Part shown: in pieces, positions 16,985 through 23,621 of the stretch
Layout of the letters: each line of letters begins with the position of its first letter
Position numbering within the stretch: position 1 is the stretch's first letter
Source of the DNA: Chromatiaceae bacterium
GTDB lineage: Bacteria; Pseudomonadota; Gammaproteobacteria; Chromatiales; Chromatiaceae
DNA length: 47,490 bases
NCBI GenBank assembly: GCA_024235315.1
Contig: JACKMP010000011.1
Location: 1 to 47,490, forward strand
Direction: 5' to 3'
The notes under the pieces: model-generated
Told to the model about the DNA's origin: nothing
Seen by the model: only the letters and a program-made list of their open reading frames with translations
The model's database searches: none
Translations under genes and position numbers: made by a program

Positions 16985-19609
16985 ATGAAGACCAGCGCCG
17001 ATATCCGTTCCGCTTTTCTCGATTTTTTTGCCGGCAAAGGCCATGAGGTGGTCGAATCGAGCCCGCTCGTCCCGGGCAACGATCCGACCCTGCTGTTCAC
17101 CAACGCGGGCATGGTGCAGTTCAAGGATGTGTTCCTCGGCAAGGACAAGCGCAACTATGTCCGCGCGGTGAGTTCGCAGCGCTGCGTGCGCGCCGGCGGA
17201 AAGCACAACGATCTGGAGAATGTCGGCTATACCGCGCGTCACCATACCTTCTTCGAGATGCTCGGCAATTTCAGCTTCGGTGACTATTTCAAGCGTGAGG
17301 CCATCCAGTATGCGTGGGATTTTCTCACCGGCGTGCTCGGTCTGCCGCCTGAAAAGCTGTGGGTGACCGTATATCTCGACGACGACGAGGCGGCCCGAAT
17401 CTGGCTGCAGGACATTGGCGTCGATCCGGCGCGGTTTACGCGCATCGGCGACAAGCCTGGTGGCAGGCCTTTCGAGAGTGACAACTTCTGGTCGATGGGT
17501 GACACCGGCCCCTGCGGCCCGTGTTCCGAGATCTTCTATGATCACGGTCCCGCCGTGTGGGGCGGGCCACCGGGCTCGCCGGAAGAGGACGGTGACCGCT
17601 ACATCGAAATCTGGAACCTCGTGTTCATGCAGTACAACCGGGATGCCAGCGGTGAGATGACCCCGCTGCCCAAGCCCTCGGTTGACACCGGCATGGGTCT
17701 TGAGCGGTTGGCCGCGGTGATGCAGGGCGTCCATTCGAACTACGAGATCGATCTTTTCCAGGGCCTGATCAAGGCGGCCGCGGAGGCTACCGGCACCCAG
17801 GACATGGCTGCAAAGTCGCTGCGCGTCATCGCCGACCATATCCGTTCCTGTGCGTTTCTGATCGTCGATGGCGTGACGCCGGGCAACGAGGGGCGTGGCT
17901 ATGTGCTGCGGCGAATCATCCGACGCGCGATTCGGCATGGTTATCAGCTGGGCCAGGAGCAGCCGTTCTTTCACCAGCTGGTCGATGCGCTGGATCAGCA
18001 GATGGGCGAGGCGTATCCGGAACTTCACAAGTCCAAAGACCTGGTGGCACGTGTACTCAAGCTCGAAGAGGAGCGCTTTGCCGAGACGATTGATCAGGGC
18101 ATGCGCATCCTCGACGAGGCGATCGGCGACCTCAAGGGTGATGTCATTCCGGGACACGTGGTGTTCAAGCTCTATGACACCTATGGCTTTCCAACCGACC
18201 TGACCGCGGATATCGCCCGCGAAAGATCGCTACAGATCGACCGCGAAGGTTTCGAGCGAGAAATGGATGCGCAGCGCACGCGCGCCCGCGCGGCAAGCCA
18301 GTTCGGTGTCGAGCAGACAGCGGAGTTCGATATCGACGGCGAGACAGATTTCACCGGCTACGAACGGCTGCAGGACAATGCTACCGTCGTTGCGTTGTTC
18401 AGCGACGGCGCGTCGGCCGACGAGCTCGCTGCGGGGCAGCGGGGCATCGTGGTGCTCGATCGCACACCGTTCTACGCCGAGTCGGGCGGCCAGGCGGGTG
18501 ATGCAGGCCACCTGCGGGTCGGTGGTGCCGAGTTCATCGTCAGCGACACCCGCAAGCAGGCCGGCACGGTGTTTGCCCACGTCGGTGAGGTCAGCGCAGG
18601 CGTGTTGCGCATCGGTGACAGCGTCAGTGCCGAGGTCGACAGCAAGCGGCGCAATGACACTGCGTTGAACCACTCGGCCACCCACCTGTTGCATGCGGCG
18701 CTGCGCCAGATCCTGGGCGATCACGTTTCTCAGAAGGGTTCGCTGGTCGAGGCAGAACGCCTGCGATTCGATTTCTCGCATTTCGAACCGATCAGCCGTG
18801 ATCAGTTGGTTGAGATCGAGCGCCTGGTCAATGCGCAGATCCGCCGCAACCACATGGTCGAGACGCGCATCATGGCGCTGGACGATGCCAAGTCCGCTGG
18901 CGCGATGGCGCTGTTTGGTGAGAAGTATGACGACCAGGTGCGCGTGCTGCGCATGGGTGATTTTTCCACCGAGCTCTGCGGTGGCACGCACGTCAAGGCA
19001 GTCGGCGATATCGGGCTTTTCAAGATCACCGTCGAGACCGGTATCGCTTCCGGCGTGCGTCGCATCGAGGCGGTCACCGGGGCGCGCGCCGTCGAATGGG
19101 TCGAGGCCGACGAGGATCGCCTGCACCGTCTGGGCGGCCTGATCAATGCGGGCCGGGATGACCTCGAAGACAAGCTGGCCAAACTGATCGAGCGCAACAG
19201 GAAGCTGGAAAAGGAACTCGATCAGATCAAGTCCAGGCTCGCTTCCGCCGCCGGGTCCGACCTGGCCTCCGAGGCTGTAGAGGTCAATGGCGCGAAGGTG
19301 CTGGCTGCGCGCCTCGACGGGGTCGACCCGAAGGCGCTGCGCGACACCCTCGATCAGCTGAAGAACAAGCTCGGCAGTGCGGTGATCCTGCTGGCCGGCG
19401 TGAACGGCGACAAGGTCAACCTGATCGCAGGCGTCACCAAGGACCTCACCGACAGGTGTCGCGCCGGCGACCTGGTCAAGGTTGCCGCAGAGCTGGTGGG
19501 TGGCAAAGGGGGTGGCCGGCCCGATATGGCCCAGGCCGGGGGTACGGATCCGGACGGCGTCCCCGCGGCACTGGAACTGGCTCGCCGCTGGGCTGCCGAG
19601 AGGCTTTAA
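16985..19609 (+). CDS. alaS: Alanine-tRNA ligase AlaS
   Basis: An 874-residue full-length alanyl-tRNA synthetase. The N-terminal class II catalytic domain begins MKTSADIRSAFLDFFAGKGHE with motif 2 around RAVSSQRCVRAGGKHNDLE. The editing domain has the zinc-binding HSATHLLH (H563, H567) and CGGTH (C665, H669). A coiled-coil linker (about 720-760) and the C-Ala domain with the GGKGGGRPDMAQAGG motif complete it. It charges tRNA-Ala and clears mischarged Ser/Gly. recA-recX-alaS order is conserved in gammaproteobacteria. Confidence 0.98.
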   Translation: MKTSADIRSAFLDFFAGKGHEVVESSPLVPGNDPTLLFTNAGMVQFKDVFLGKDKRNYVRAVSSQRCVRAGGKHNDLENVGYTARHHTFFEMLGNFSFGDYFKREAIQYAWDFLTGVLGLPPEKLWVTVYLDDDEAARIWLQDIGVDPARFTRIGDKPGGRPFESDNFWSMGDTGPCGPCSEIFYDHGPAVWGGPPGSPEEDGDRYIEIWNLVFMQYNRDASGEMTPLPKPSVDTGMGLERLAAVMQGVHSNYEIDLFQGLIKAAAEATGTQDMAAKSLRVIADHIRSCAFLIVDGVTPGNEGRGYVLRRIIRRAIRHGYQLGQEQPFFHQLVDALDQQMGEAYPELHKSKDLVARVLKLEEERFAETIDQGMRILDEAIGDLKGDVIPGHVVFKLYDTYGFPTDLTADIARERSLQIDREGFEREMDAQRTRARAASQFGVEQTAEFDIDGETDFTGYERLQDNATVVALFSDGASADELAAGQRGIVVLDRTPFYAESGGQAGDAGHLRVGGAEFIVSDTRKQAGTVFAHVGEVSAGVLRIGDSVSAEVDSKRRNDTALNHSATHLLHAALRQILGDHVSQKGSLVEAERLRFDFSHFEPISRDQLVEIERLVNAQIRRNHMVETRIMALDDAKSAGAMALFGEKYDDQVRVLRMGDFSTELCGGTHVKAVGDIGLFKITVETGIASGVRRIEAVTGARAVEWVEADEDRLHRLGGLINAGRDDLEDKLAKLIERNRKLEKELDQIKSRLASAAGSDLASEAVEVNGAKVLAARLDGVDPKALRDTLDQLKNKLGSAVILLAGVNGDKVNLIAGVTKDLTDRCRAGDLVKVAAELVGGKGGGRPDMAQAGGTDPDGVPAALELARRWAAERL

Positions 19610-19697
19610 GTCCGCGCTGAAATGGTGTTAAATCGCGCGCTTTCTTTGCTCGGGCTCGCGCCGGGGCGCAATTCTCTCGTGGGGTTCGGGTAGCGAT

Positions 19698-20927
19698 ATG
19701 GCACTCATCGTGCAGAAATTCGGCGGCACCTCGGTCGGCTCGGTCGAGCGGATCCGCAACGTGGCCGCGCGGGTGAAGCGTCATCGCGACGGCGGGGACG
19801 ACGTGGTCGTGGTGGTTTCCGCAATGTCGGGCGAGACCAACCGTCTGATCGCGCTGGCGAACGACATCACCGAAAACCCGAATCCGCGCGAGATGGACGT
19901 GCTGGTGTCGACTGGCGAACAGGTCACCATCGCACTGCTGTGTATGGCGCTGCAGGACATCGGCTGTGATGCGCGTTCCTATACCGGTGCCCAGGTCCAC
20001 ATCCTGACCGACAGTGCGCATTCCAAGGCGCGCATCATGGACATCGACCATGCGCGCGTGTGTGCCGACATCAAGGCCGGCCGGGTGGTTGTGGTGGCCG
20101 GTTTTCAGGGCGTCGACGAGATGGGTGACATCACCACCCTGGGCCGCGGTGGTTCCGACACGACGGCGGTGGCGATGGCCGCGGCCTTGAAGGCCGATGA
20201 ATGCCAGATCTTTACCGATGTGGACGGCGTCTATACGACCGATCCCCGGGTTGAACCCAAGGCCCGCAAGCTCGACCGCATCACGTTCGAAGAAATGCTT
20301 GAGATGGCGAGCCTCGGTTCCAAGGTGCTGCAGATCCGTTCGGTCGAGTTTGCAGGCAAGTACAACGTGCCGTTGCGCGTGCTGTCCAGCTTCGAAGACG
20401 GTGGCGCGGGGACCCTGATTACCCTGGAGGAAGAAGGCGTGGAAGCAGCGAAAATTGCCGGCATCGCGTTCAATCGCGACGAAGCCAAACTGACGATCCG
20501 CGGCGCACCGGACCAGCCCGGCGTTGCCTACAAGATCCTGGGGCCGATCGGTGATGCCAACGTCGAGGTCGATATGATCGTGCAGAACATCGCCAAGGAC
20601 GGGACCACCGATTTCACCTTCACCGTGAACCGCAGCGACTATAAGAAGGCGCTCGGCATCCTCAGCGCGACAGCGACCGAGCTGGGTGCGCGCGAGGTCG
20701 TCGGGGACAACAAGATCGTCAAGATCTCATTGGTCGGCGTGGGCATGCGTTCGCACGCCGGCATCGCCAGCAAGATGTTTGCCGCGCTGTCGAAGGAAGG
20801 CATCAATATCCAGATGATTTCCACTTCCGAGATAAAGATTTCGGTCGTGGTGGATGAAAAATACCTCGAGCTGGGCGTGCGCGCGCTGCACGAGGCGTTT
20901 GAATTGGCTGAAGAAAGCGCGGCCTGA
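19698..20927 (+). CDS. lysC: Aspartate kinase (LysC type)
   Basis: A 409-residue monofunctional aspartokinase. It has the N-terminal kinase domain with KFGGTSVGS (7-15), GRGGSDTTAVAMAAALKA and DVDGVYTTDPR, followed by two ACT domains (about 265-409), including IRGAPDQPGVAYKILGPIG and LVGVGMRSHAGIASKMF. It phosphorylates aspartate as the first step to lysine, threonine, methionine and diaminopimelate, and the ACT domains give feedback control. No lysine riboswitch is seen in the 88-base upstream gap. alaS-lysC-csrA is a conserved order. Confidence 0.96.
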   Translation: MALIVQKFGGTSVGSVERIRNVAARVKRHRDGGDDVVVVVSAMSGETNRLIALANDITENPNPREMDVLVSTGEQVTIALLCMALQDIGCDARSYTGAQVHILTDSAHSKARIMDIDHARVCADIKAGRVVVVAGFQGVDEMGDITTLGRGGSDTTAVAMAAALKADECQIFTDVDGVYTTDPRVEPKARKLDRITFEEMLEMASLGSKVLQIRSVEFAGKYNVPLRVLSSFEDGGAGTLITLEEEGVEAAKIAGIAFNRDEAKLTIRGAPDQPGVAYKILGPIGDANVEVDMIVQNIAKDGTTDFTFTVNRSDYKKALGILSATATELGAREVVGDNKIVKISLVGVGMRSHAGIASKMFAALSKEGINIQMISTSEIKISVVVDEKYLELGVRALHEAFELAEESAA

Positions 20928-21082
20928 ACACGGTTTTTGCCTTCTGCTGCGGCGAGGATGTTGCTAGAATTGCCGCGCCCCTGATCCATAATTAAAACCG
21001 GGGCTGGGTTGGCAAACGGACACAACGGGAGAGACCCAGGGATCAAGAAGGTCTCACCGATGTGTTGGAAAGGAGTATTTCC

Positions 21083-21268
21083 ATGTTGATTCTGACGCGT
21101 AGAGTTGGAGAAACCCTGATGATCGGTGACGAAGTAACGGTTACCGTGTTGGGTGTGAAGGGTAACCAGGTAAGGATTGGCGTAAACGCGCCGCGTGACG
21201 TTTCGGTACACCGCGAAGAAATTTACGACCGGATCAAACGGGAAAACGGCGACTCTGCTGAGAGCTGA
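21083..21268 (+). CDS. csrA: Carbon storage regulator CsrA
   Basis: A 61-residue CsrA/RsmA with the canonical start MLILTRRVGETLMIGD and RNA-binding residues in the VTVLGVKGNQVRIGVNAP and VSVHREEIY strands. The dimer binds GGA motifs in mRNA leaders and controls translation. An excellent ribosome binding site (AAGGAG, 21070-21075) fixes the start at 21083; the frame is open a little further upstream. It follows lysC and precedes tRNA-Ser, as in Pseudomonas and relatives. Confidence 0.97.
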   Translation: MLILTRRVGETLMIGDEVTVTVLGVKGNQVRIGVNAPRDVSVHREEIYDRIKRENGDSAES

Positions 21269-21375
21269 AACGCGCAGTAGATCAAGTGACGCCGAAGCCT
21301 GAATCAGGCTCTGACGACGCTTCCCCGGTTTTCGCGAATATTGTTGTACCCATGACGCATGTGGGTAGGGCGCAG

Positions 21376-21439
21376 ACATGGTCCGCAGGACCATTGGTGC
21401 GCCGAGCAAAGAGTTTTGGAGAGATGGCCGAGTGGCTGA
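21376..21439 (+). repeat. 64-bp direct repeat with tRNA-Ser 5' end, copy 1
   Basis: This sequence recurs at 21534-21597 and 21704-21767. It begins with a perfect hairpin, 7-bp arms (ATGGTCC/GGACCAT) around GCA, continues through GCGCCGAGCAAAGAG, and ends in the first 22 bases of tRNA-Ser. So the leader of tRNA-Ser was duplicated together with the 5' end of the gene. Confidence 0.85.
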
Positions 21440-21532
21440 CAAGACAGCCAAAGGCTGTCGTAGAACACCGGCGCATCGCGACGGTGGCCCCTTTAGGGGC
21501 GAGGGACGCAGTCCCGAATAATCGCGCACCCC
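21418..21532 (+). pseudogene. tRNA-Ser fragment interrupted by the hairpin element
   Basis: The first 22 bases of tRNA-Ser (21418-21439, acceptor and D-arm 5' part) are followed by a foreign segment. Then the 9-base tRNA segment GCGCACCCC reappears at 21524-21532, matching 21600-21608 of the intact gene. The rest of the tRNA is missing. It reads as an insertion into a tRNA copy that was later truncated. No functional tRNA can be formed. Confidence 0.7.
21443..21523. repeat. Multi-hairpin element, copy E1 (four hairpins)
   Basis: Four consecutive hairpins: H1 GACAGCC-AAA-GGCTGTC; linker GTAGAAC; H2 ACCGGCGC-ATC-GCGACGGT (one mismatch); H3 GCCCC-TTTA-GGGGC; linker GAG; H4 GGGAC-GCA-GTCCC; end GAATAATC. 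The copy at 21935-22009 has the same order and linkers but different stem sequences that still pair. The element sits inside a tRNA-Ser copy. I do not recognise the family; it is REP-like in size. Confidence 0.7.
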
Positions 21533-21533
21533 G

Positions 21534-21597
21534 ACATGGTCCGCAGGACCATTGGTGCGCCGAGCAAAGAGTTTTGGAGAGATGGCCGAGTGGCTGA
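21534..21597 (+). repeat. 64-bp direct repeat, copy 2 (leader of intact tRNA-Ser)
   Basis: Second copy of the repeat seen at 21376-21439; here its end runs into the intact tRNA-Ser gene, so this is the reference context. The ATGGTCC-GCA-GGACCAT hairpin lies about 25-40 bases before the tRNA. Confidence 0.85.
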
Positions 21598-21665
21598 AGG
21601 CGCACCCCTGCTAAGGGTGTATGGGGGAAACTCCATCGAGGGTTCGAATCCCTCTCTCTCCGCCA
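21576..21665 (+). tRNA. tRNA-Ser(GCU)
   Basis: A 90-base tRNA including encoded CCA (21663-21665). The acceptor stem GGAGAGA pairs with TCTCTCC, with G as discriminator. The anticodon stem CACCC/GGGTG encloses CTGCTAA with anticodon GCT at 21610-21612. The long variable arm (GGGGGAAACTCC) is typical of serine tRNAs, and the T arm is GAGGG-TTCGAAT-CCCTC. It reads AGC and AGU codons. It is the only intact copy among four related segments. Confidence 0.96.
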
Positions 21666-21671
21666 AACGCG

Positions 21672-21697
21672 AAAAGGTCCCTTGAGGGGCCTTTTTT
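21672..21697 (+). terminator. Rho-independent terminator of tRNA-Ser
   Basis: AAAAGGTCCC and GGGGCCTTTT pair around TTGA and run into six T residues, immediately after the tRNA. The same terminator, with small changes, recurs at 21850-21875 and 22031-22054. Confidence 0.85.
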
Positions 21698-21703
21698 CAT
21701 TTA

Positions 21704-21767
21704 ACATGGTCCGCAGGACCATTGGTGCGCCGAGCAAAGAGTTTTGGAGAGATGGCCGAGTGGCTGA
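21704..21767 (+). repeat. 64-bp direct repeat, copy 3
   Basis: Third copy of the leader-plus-tRNA-5'-end repeat, running into the chimeric tRNA-Ser that follows. The match to copy 2 continues past 21767 to about 21774. Confidence 0.85.
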
Positions 21768-21843
21768 AGGCGCACGTCGCCACAACGTGGCGGCGGCCCG
21801 AAGGGCGAGGGCGCCAGCCCGAGTAATCCCTCTCTCTCCGCCA
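21746..21843 (+). pseudogene. Chimeric tRNA-Ser with its middle replaced by hairpins
   Basis: The first 29-30 bases equal tRNA-Ser (acceptor, D arm), and the last 16 equal its 3' end including CCA. The anticodon arm, variable arm and most of the T arm are replaced by about 52 bases holding hairpins H2-H4 of the element (21776-21828). The 98-base product can still form the 7-bp acceptor stem but has no anticodon. Either a dead pseudogene or a tRNA-shaped RNA; the former is more likely. Confidence 0.75.
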
Positions 21844-21861
21844 AACGCGAAAAGGTCCCTT
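21774..21861. repeat. 88-bp direct repeat, copy A (hairpins, tRNA 3' end, terminator)
   Basis: Identical to 21955-22042 at an offset of 181 bases. It covers hairpins H2-H4, the tRNA-Ser 3' end with CCA and the left half of the terminator. Confidence 0.85.
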
Positions 21862-21875
21862 TAGGGGCCTTTTTT
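21850..21875 (+). terminator. Duplicated terminator behind the chimeric tRNA-Ser
   Basis: Same hairpin and T-run as the tRNA-Ser terminator, with TTTA in place of TTGA in the loop. It lies directly after the chimeric copy. Confidence 0.75.
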
Positions 21876-21896
21876 CATTTGTGGCAATAAGCAGTT

Positions 21897-21912
21897 ATTC
21901 GAACCCTCGATG
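21897..21912 (-). repeat. Inverted 16-bp fragment of the tRNA-Ser T arm
   Basis: ATTCGAACCCTCGATG is the exact reverse complement of 21634-21649 in the intact tRNA. An inverted tRNA scrap between two direct repeats shows that the locus was rearranged more than once. Confidence 0.75.
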
Positions 21913-21934
21913 CAAAAAATGGTGGTTCGACGGA

Positions 21935-22009
21935 GCGGCCGCAGGCCGCGGAGAACGTCGCCACAACGTGGCGGCGGCCCGAAGGGCGAGGGCGCCAGCC
22001 CGAGTAATC
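21935..22009. repeat. Multi-hairpin element, copy E4 (four hairpins)
   Basis: H1 GCGGCC-GCA-GGCCGC; linker GGAGAAC; H2 GTCGCCAC-AAC-GTGGCGGC (21957-21975, 8 bp with one G-T pair); H3 GCCC-GAA-GGGC; linker GAG; H4 GGGC-GCCA-GCCC; end GAGTAATC. Order, linkers and end match copy E1, while the stems differ on both sides. It is followed by the tRNA-Ser 3' end (to CCA at 22024) without any 5' end. Confidence 0.7.
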
Positions 22010-22042
22010 CCTCTCTCTCCGCCAAACGCGAAAAGGTCCCTT
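21955..22042. repeat. 88-bp direct repeat, copy B
   Basis: Second copy of 21774-21861. It carries an orphan tRNA-Ser 3' end and a third terminator copy. Confidence 0.85.
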
Positions 22043-22054
22043 GAGGGGTCTTTT
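22031..22054 (+). terminator. Third copy of the tRNA-Ser terminator
   Basis: AAAAGGTCCC-TTGA-GGGGTCTTTT, slightly diverged from the other two copies. It lies 19 bases before the convergent lipoprotein gene and may also serve that gene on the minus strand. Confidence 0.65.
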
Positions 22055-22072
22055 GCTTTCAATCCCTGCAGC

Positions 22073-22615
22073 TCATGTCAGCGGCGTGCTCGACAGCTCC
22101 TCGACCAGCCGCAACAGGTTCTTCTTGGTGGCCCCCTCGACCGCCCTGATGATGCGCGTCGCGCCCGCGAAGGCCTCGTTCCACTCGACATGGTGTCGGG
22201 TGTTGATGCCCTTGCGCCAAACTTGCCGGCCCGTTGCCGGATCGACCAGCCAGTATTGAACGACGATGGCATAGGTGGGGCTGATGCCGCCTTCGGTCGT
22301 GACGGTGATGATCTCGCTGTACAGGTTCAGGTCTGCCTTGTCGCCCGACTCCACGACGCTGGCAAATACCCGCGAGTCAATCATTGTCCGGCGCAGCGCC
22401 TCGAAGAACTGCTCGTTCGTGATATAGGCCTCGCGGCCGAACGATGAGGCGCGGCCACCTTCTACGGGCATGACTTTGACGGACTTGTTGATCTGCCGCG
22501 CTGCCGGTGTCTGTTGATCGGGAATCAGGCCCTCGGTCTTGATGCCGCATCCCGCCAATACGAGAACGAGCAGGACAAGCACAACCGCCTTGGGGTATCG
22601 CCGGTTCTTTCTCAT
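22073..22615 (-). CDS. Lipoprotein of unknown function
   Basis: A 180-residue lipoprotein. A basic start (MRKNRRYPK) and a long hydrophobic run end in the lipobox LVLAGC, lipidated at C23. The mature part contains SVKVMPVEGGRA, then a domain of alternating strands and helices (LNLYSEIITVT, YAIVVQYWLVDPATGRQVW) reminiscent of small outer-membrane assembly lipoproteins, but I cannot name a family. The ATG at 22615 has GGAG five bases upstream; an ATG at 22648 overlapping the upstream stop is possible but would spoil the signal peptide. It probably forms an operon with the exported protein upstream (gap 32 bases). Confidence 0.75.
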   Translation of the reverse strand: MRKNRRYPKAVVLVLLVLVLAGCGIKTEGLIPDQQTPAARQINKSVKVMPVEGGRASSFGREAYITNEQFFEALRRTMIDSRVFASVVESGDKADLNLYSEIITVTTEGGISPTYAIVVQYWLVDPATGRQVWRKGINTRHHVEWNEAFAGATRIIRAVEGATKKNLLRLVEELSSTPLT

Positions 22616-22647
22616 GGTCACTCCAGGGTCGATATTTCGCGCGATCA

Positions 22648-23310
22648 TCAAAAGGTTTTCTCCGGCAGGTCGTCGAACAGTTTGCCGAAGGCTGTCTCGA
22701 TGGCCGCGTGTTTGTCCGGTGTCAGCAGCATGCCGAACGGGCTGAAGATCTGCAGGATGTGTTCCGAGAAAGTCTCTTCCACATGCCGCTGCCACACGAC
22801 CTGACCGGATGAGCGCTCGATTATCAGCGCCGAAACGACGGCATTCGCCGATGTCTGTACCACGTGGTTTGTCGATTCGATGCTTTCGATGAACAGGAAC
22901 GCAACATGTTCGGCCTGTTCGGGCGAACGTCCCGCCAGTTGCTCGGGTGAAAGCCCTTTGAGGGTCTCGACGTTCCAATCGGACGGCATCGTCCAGCCGC
23001 GGGGCTGATCGAGAACGTAACCTTTCAGCGCCAGCTTGCGCAGCAATGCCTTGTAGATGTATTCGTCCAGCTTGCCGTAGAGACTGTCGAATCGTTCCTG
23101 CCGGTCCTCATCTGTCTGGCCTTCCGGGTAGATGACGGGCAGGATCGTGATGCTTTCGGCATGCTGCAGCGCGGATATCTCCAAGGGTGCCTCAGTCGAG
23201 GCTCCGGTCGCTGTCATGGCGATGGCCAGCAGCAGCGCCATTTCTATCGCTTTGTCGCGGACCAGGTCGGTGAATCTCCGACACGCCGGTTTGTCCGGTC
23301 TGCAAGCCAT
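22648..23310 (-). CDS. Exported protein of unknown function
   Basis: A protein of up to 220 residues that I do not recognise. A hydrophobic segment (MALLLAIAMTATGA) suggests a signal peptide; the true start may be the ATG at 23241 rather than 23310, since the first 23 residues are polar and the ribosome binding sites of both are weak. The mature part (ITILPVIYPEGQTDED, a helical middle, then AFLFIESIESTNHVVQTSANAVVSALIIERSSGQVVWQ) alternates strands and helices like periplasmic proteins that report on nucleotide- or peptidoglycan-linked machines. It lies directly before a lipoprotein gene with a similar ending (GQVVW versus GRQVW), so the two may be related or act together. Confidence 0.65.
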   Translation of the reverse strand: MACRPDKPACRRFTDLVRDKAIEMALLLAIAMTATGASTEAPLEISALQHAESITILPVIYPEGQTDEDRQERFDSLYGKLDEYIYKALLRKLALKGYVLDQPRGWTMPSDWNVETLKGLSPEQLAGRSPEQAEHVAFLFIESIESTNHVVQTSANAVVSALIIERSSGQVVWQRHVEETFSEHILQIFSPFGMLLTPDKHAAIETAFGKLFDDLPEKTF

Positions 23311-23501
23311 GTCTATCCAACCTCACGCAGGGTGTGGCCTGGTATCGTGTTTTTGTGTGCGTTGCCAGATTAACGCATTTGCAGCCATGTTTTGGCGGGC
23401 CGAGGGCCCTGCCTGCTGTGCCAGGCATTTTCTCAGCCGACAAGGCTCGCCTGTGCATTGACAGGGTCGCAAAAAACCACGAAAATTCGCGCCTCGTATT
23501 T

Positions 23502-23578
23502 GCGCCTGTAGCTCAGCTGGATAGAGTACTCGGCTACGAACCGAGCGGTCGGGAGTTCGAATCTCTCCAGGCGCGCCA
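23502..23578 (+). tRNA. tRNA-Arg(ACG)
   Basis: A 77-base tRNA including CCA. The acceptor stem GCGCCTG pairs with CAGGCGC and the discriminator is G. The anticodon stem CTCGG/CCGAG encloses CTACGAA with anticodon ACG (23536-23538), which becomes ICG after TadA deamination. The T loop TTCGAAT is regular. It reads CGU, CGC and CGA. Confidence 0.96.
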
Positions 23579-23584
23579 TATCGA

Positions 23585-23618
23585 ACAAAGGCCCGGCATT
23601 TCTGCCGGGCCTTTGTTT
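23585..23618 (+). terminator. Rho-independent terminator after tRNA-Arg
   Basis: CAAAGGCCCGGCA and TGCCGGGCCTTTG form a near-perfect hairpin around TTTC, followed by TTTTC. It can also terminate the convergent gene that ends at 23622. Confidence 0.85.
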
Positions 23619-23621
23619 TCT

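Noticed and set aside
21376..22054. CRISPR-like direct repeats
   Set aside because: Repeats are long, contain tRNA and terminator sequence, and spacing is irregular; there are no cas genes.
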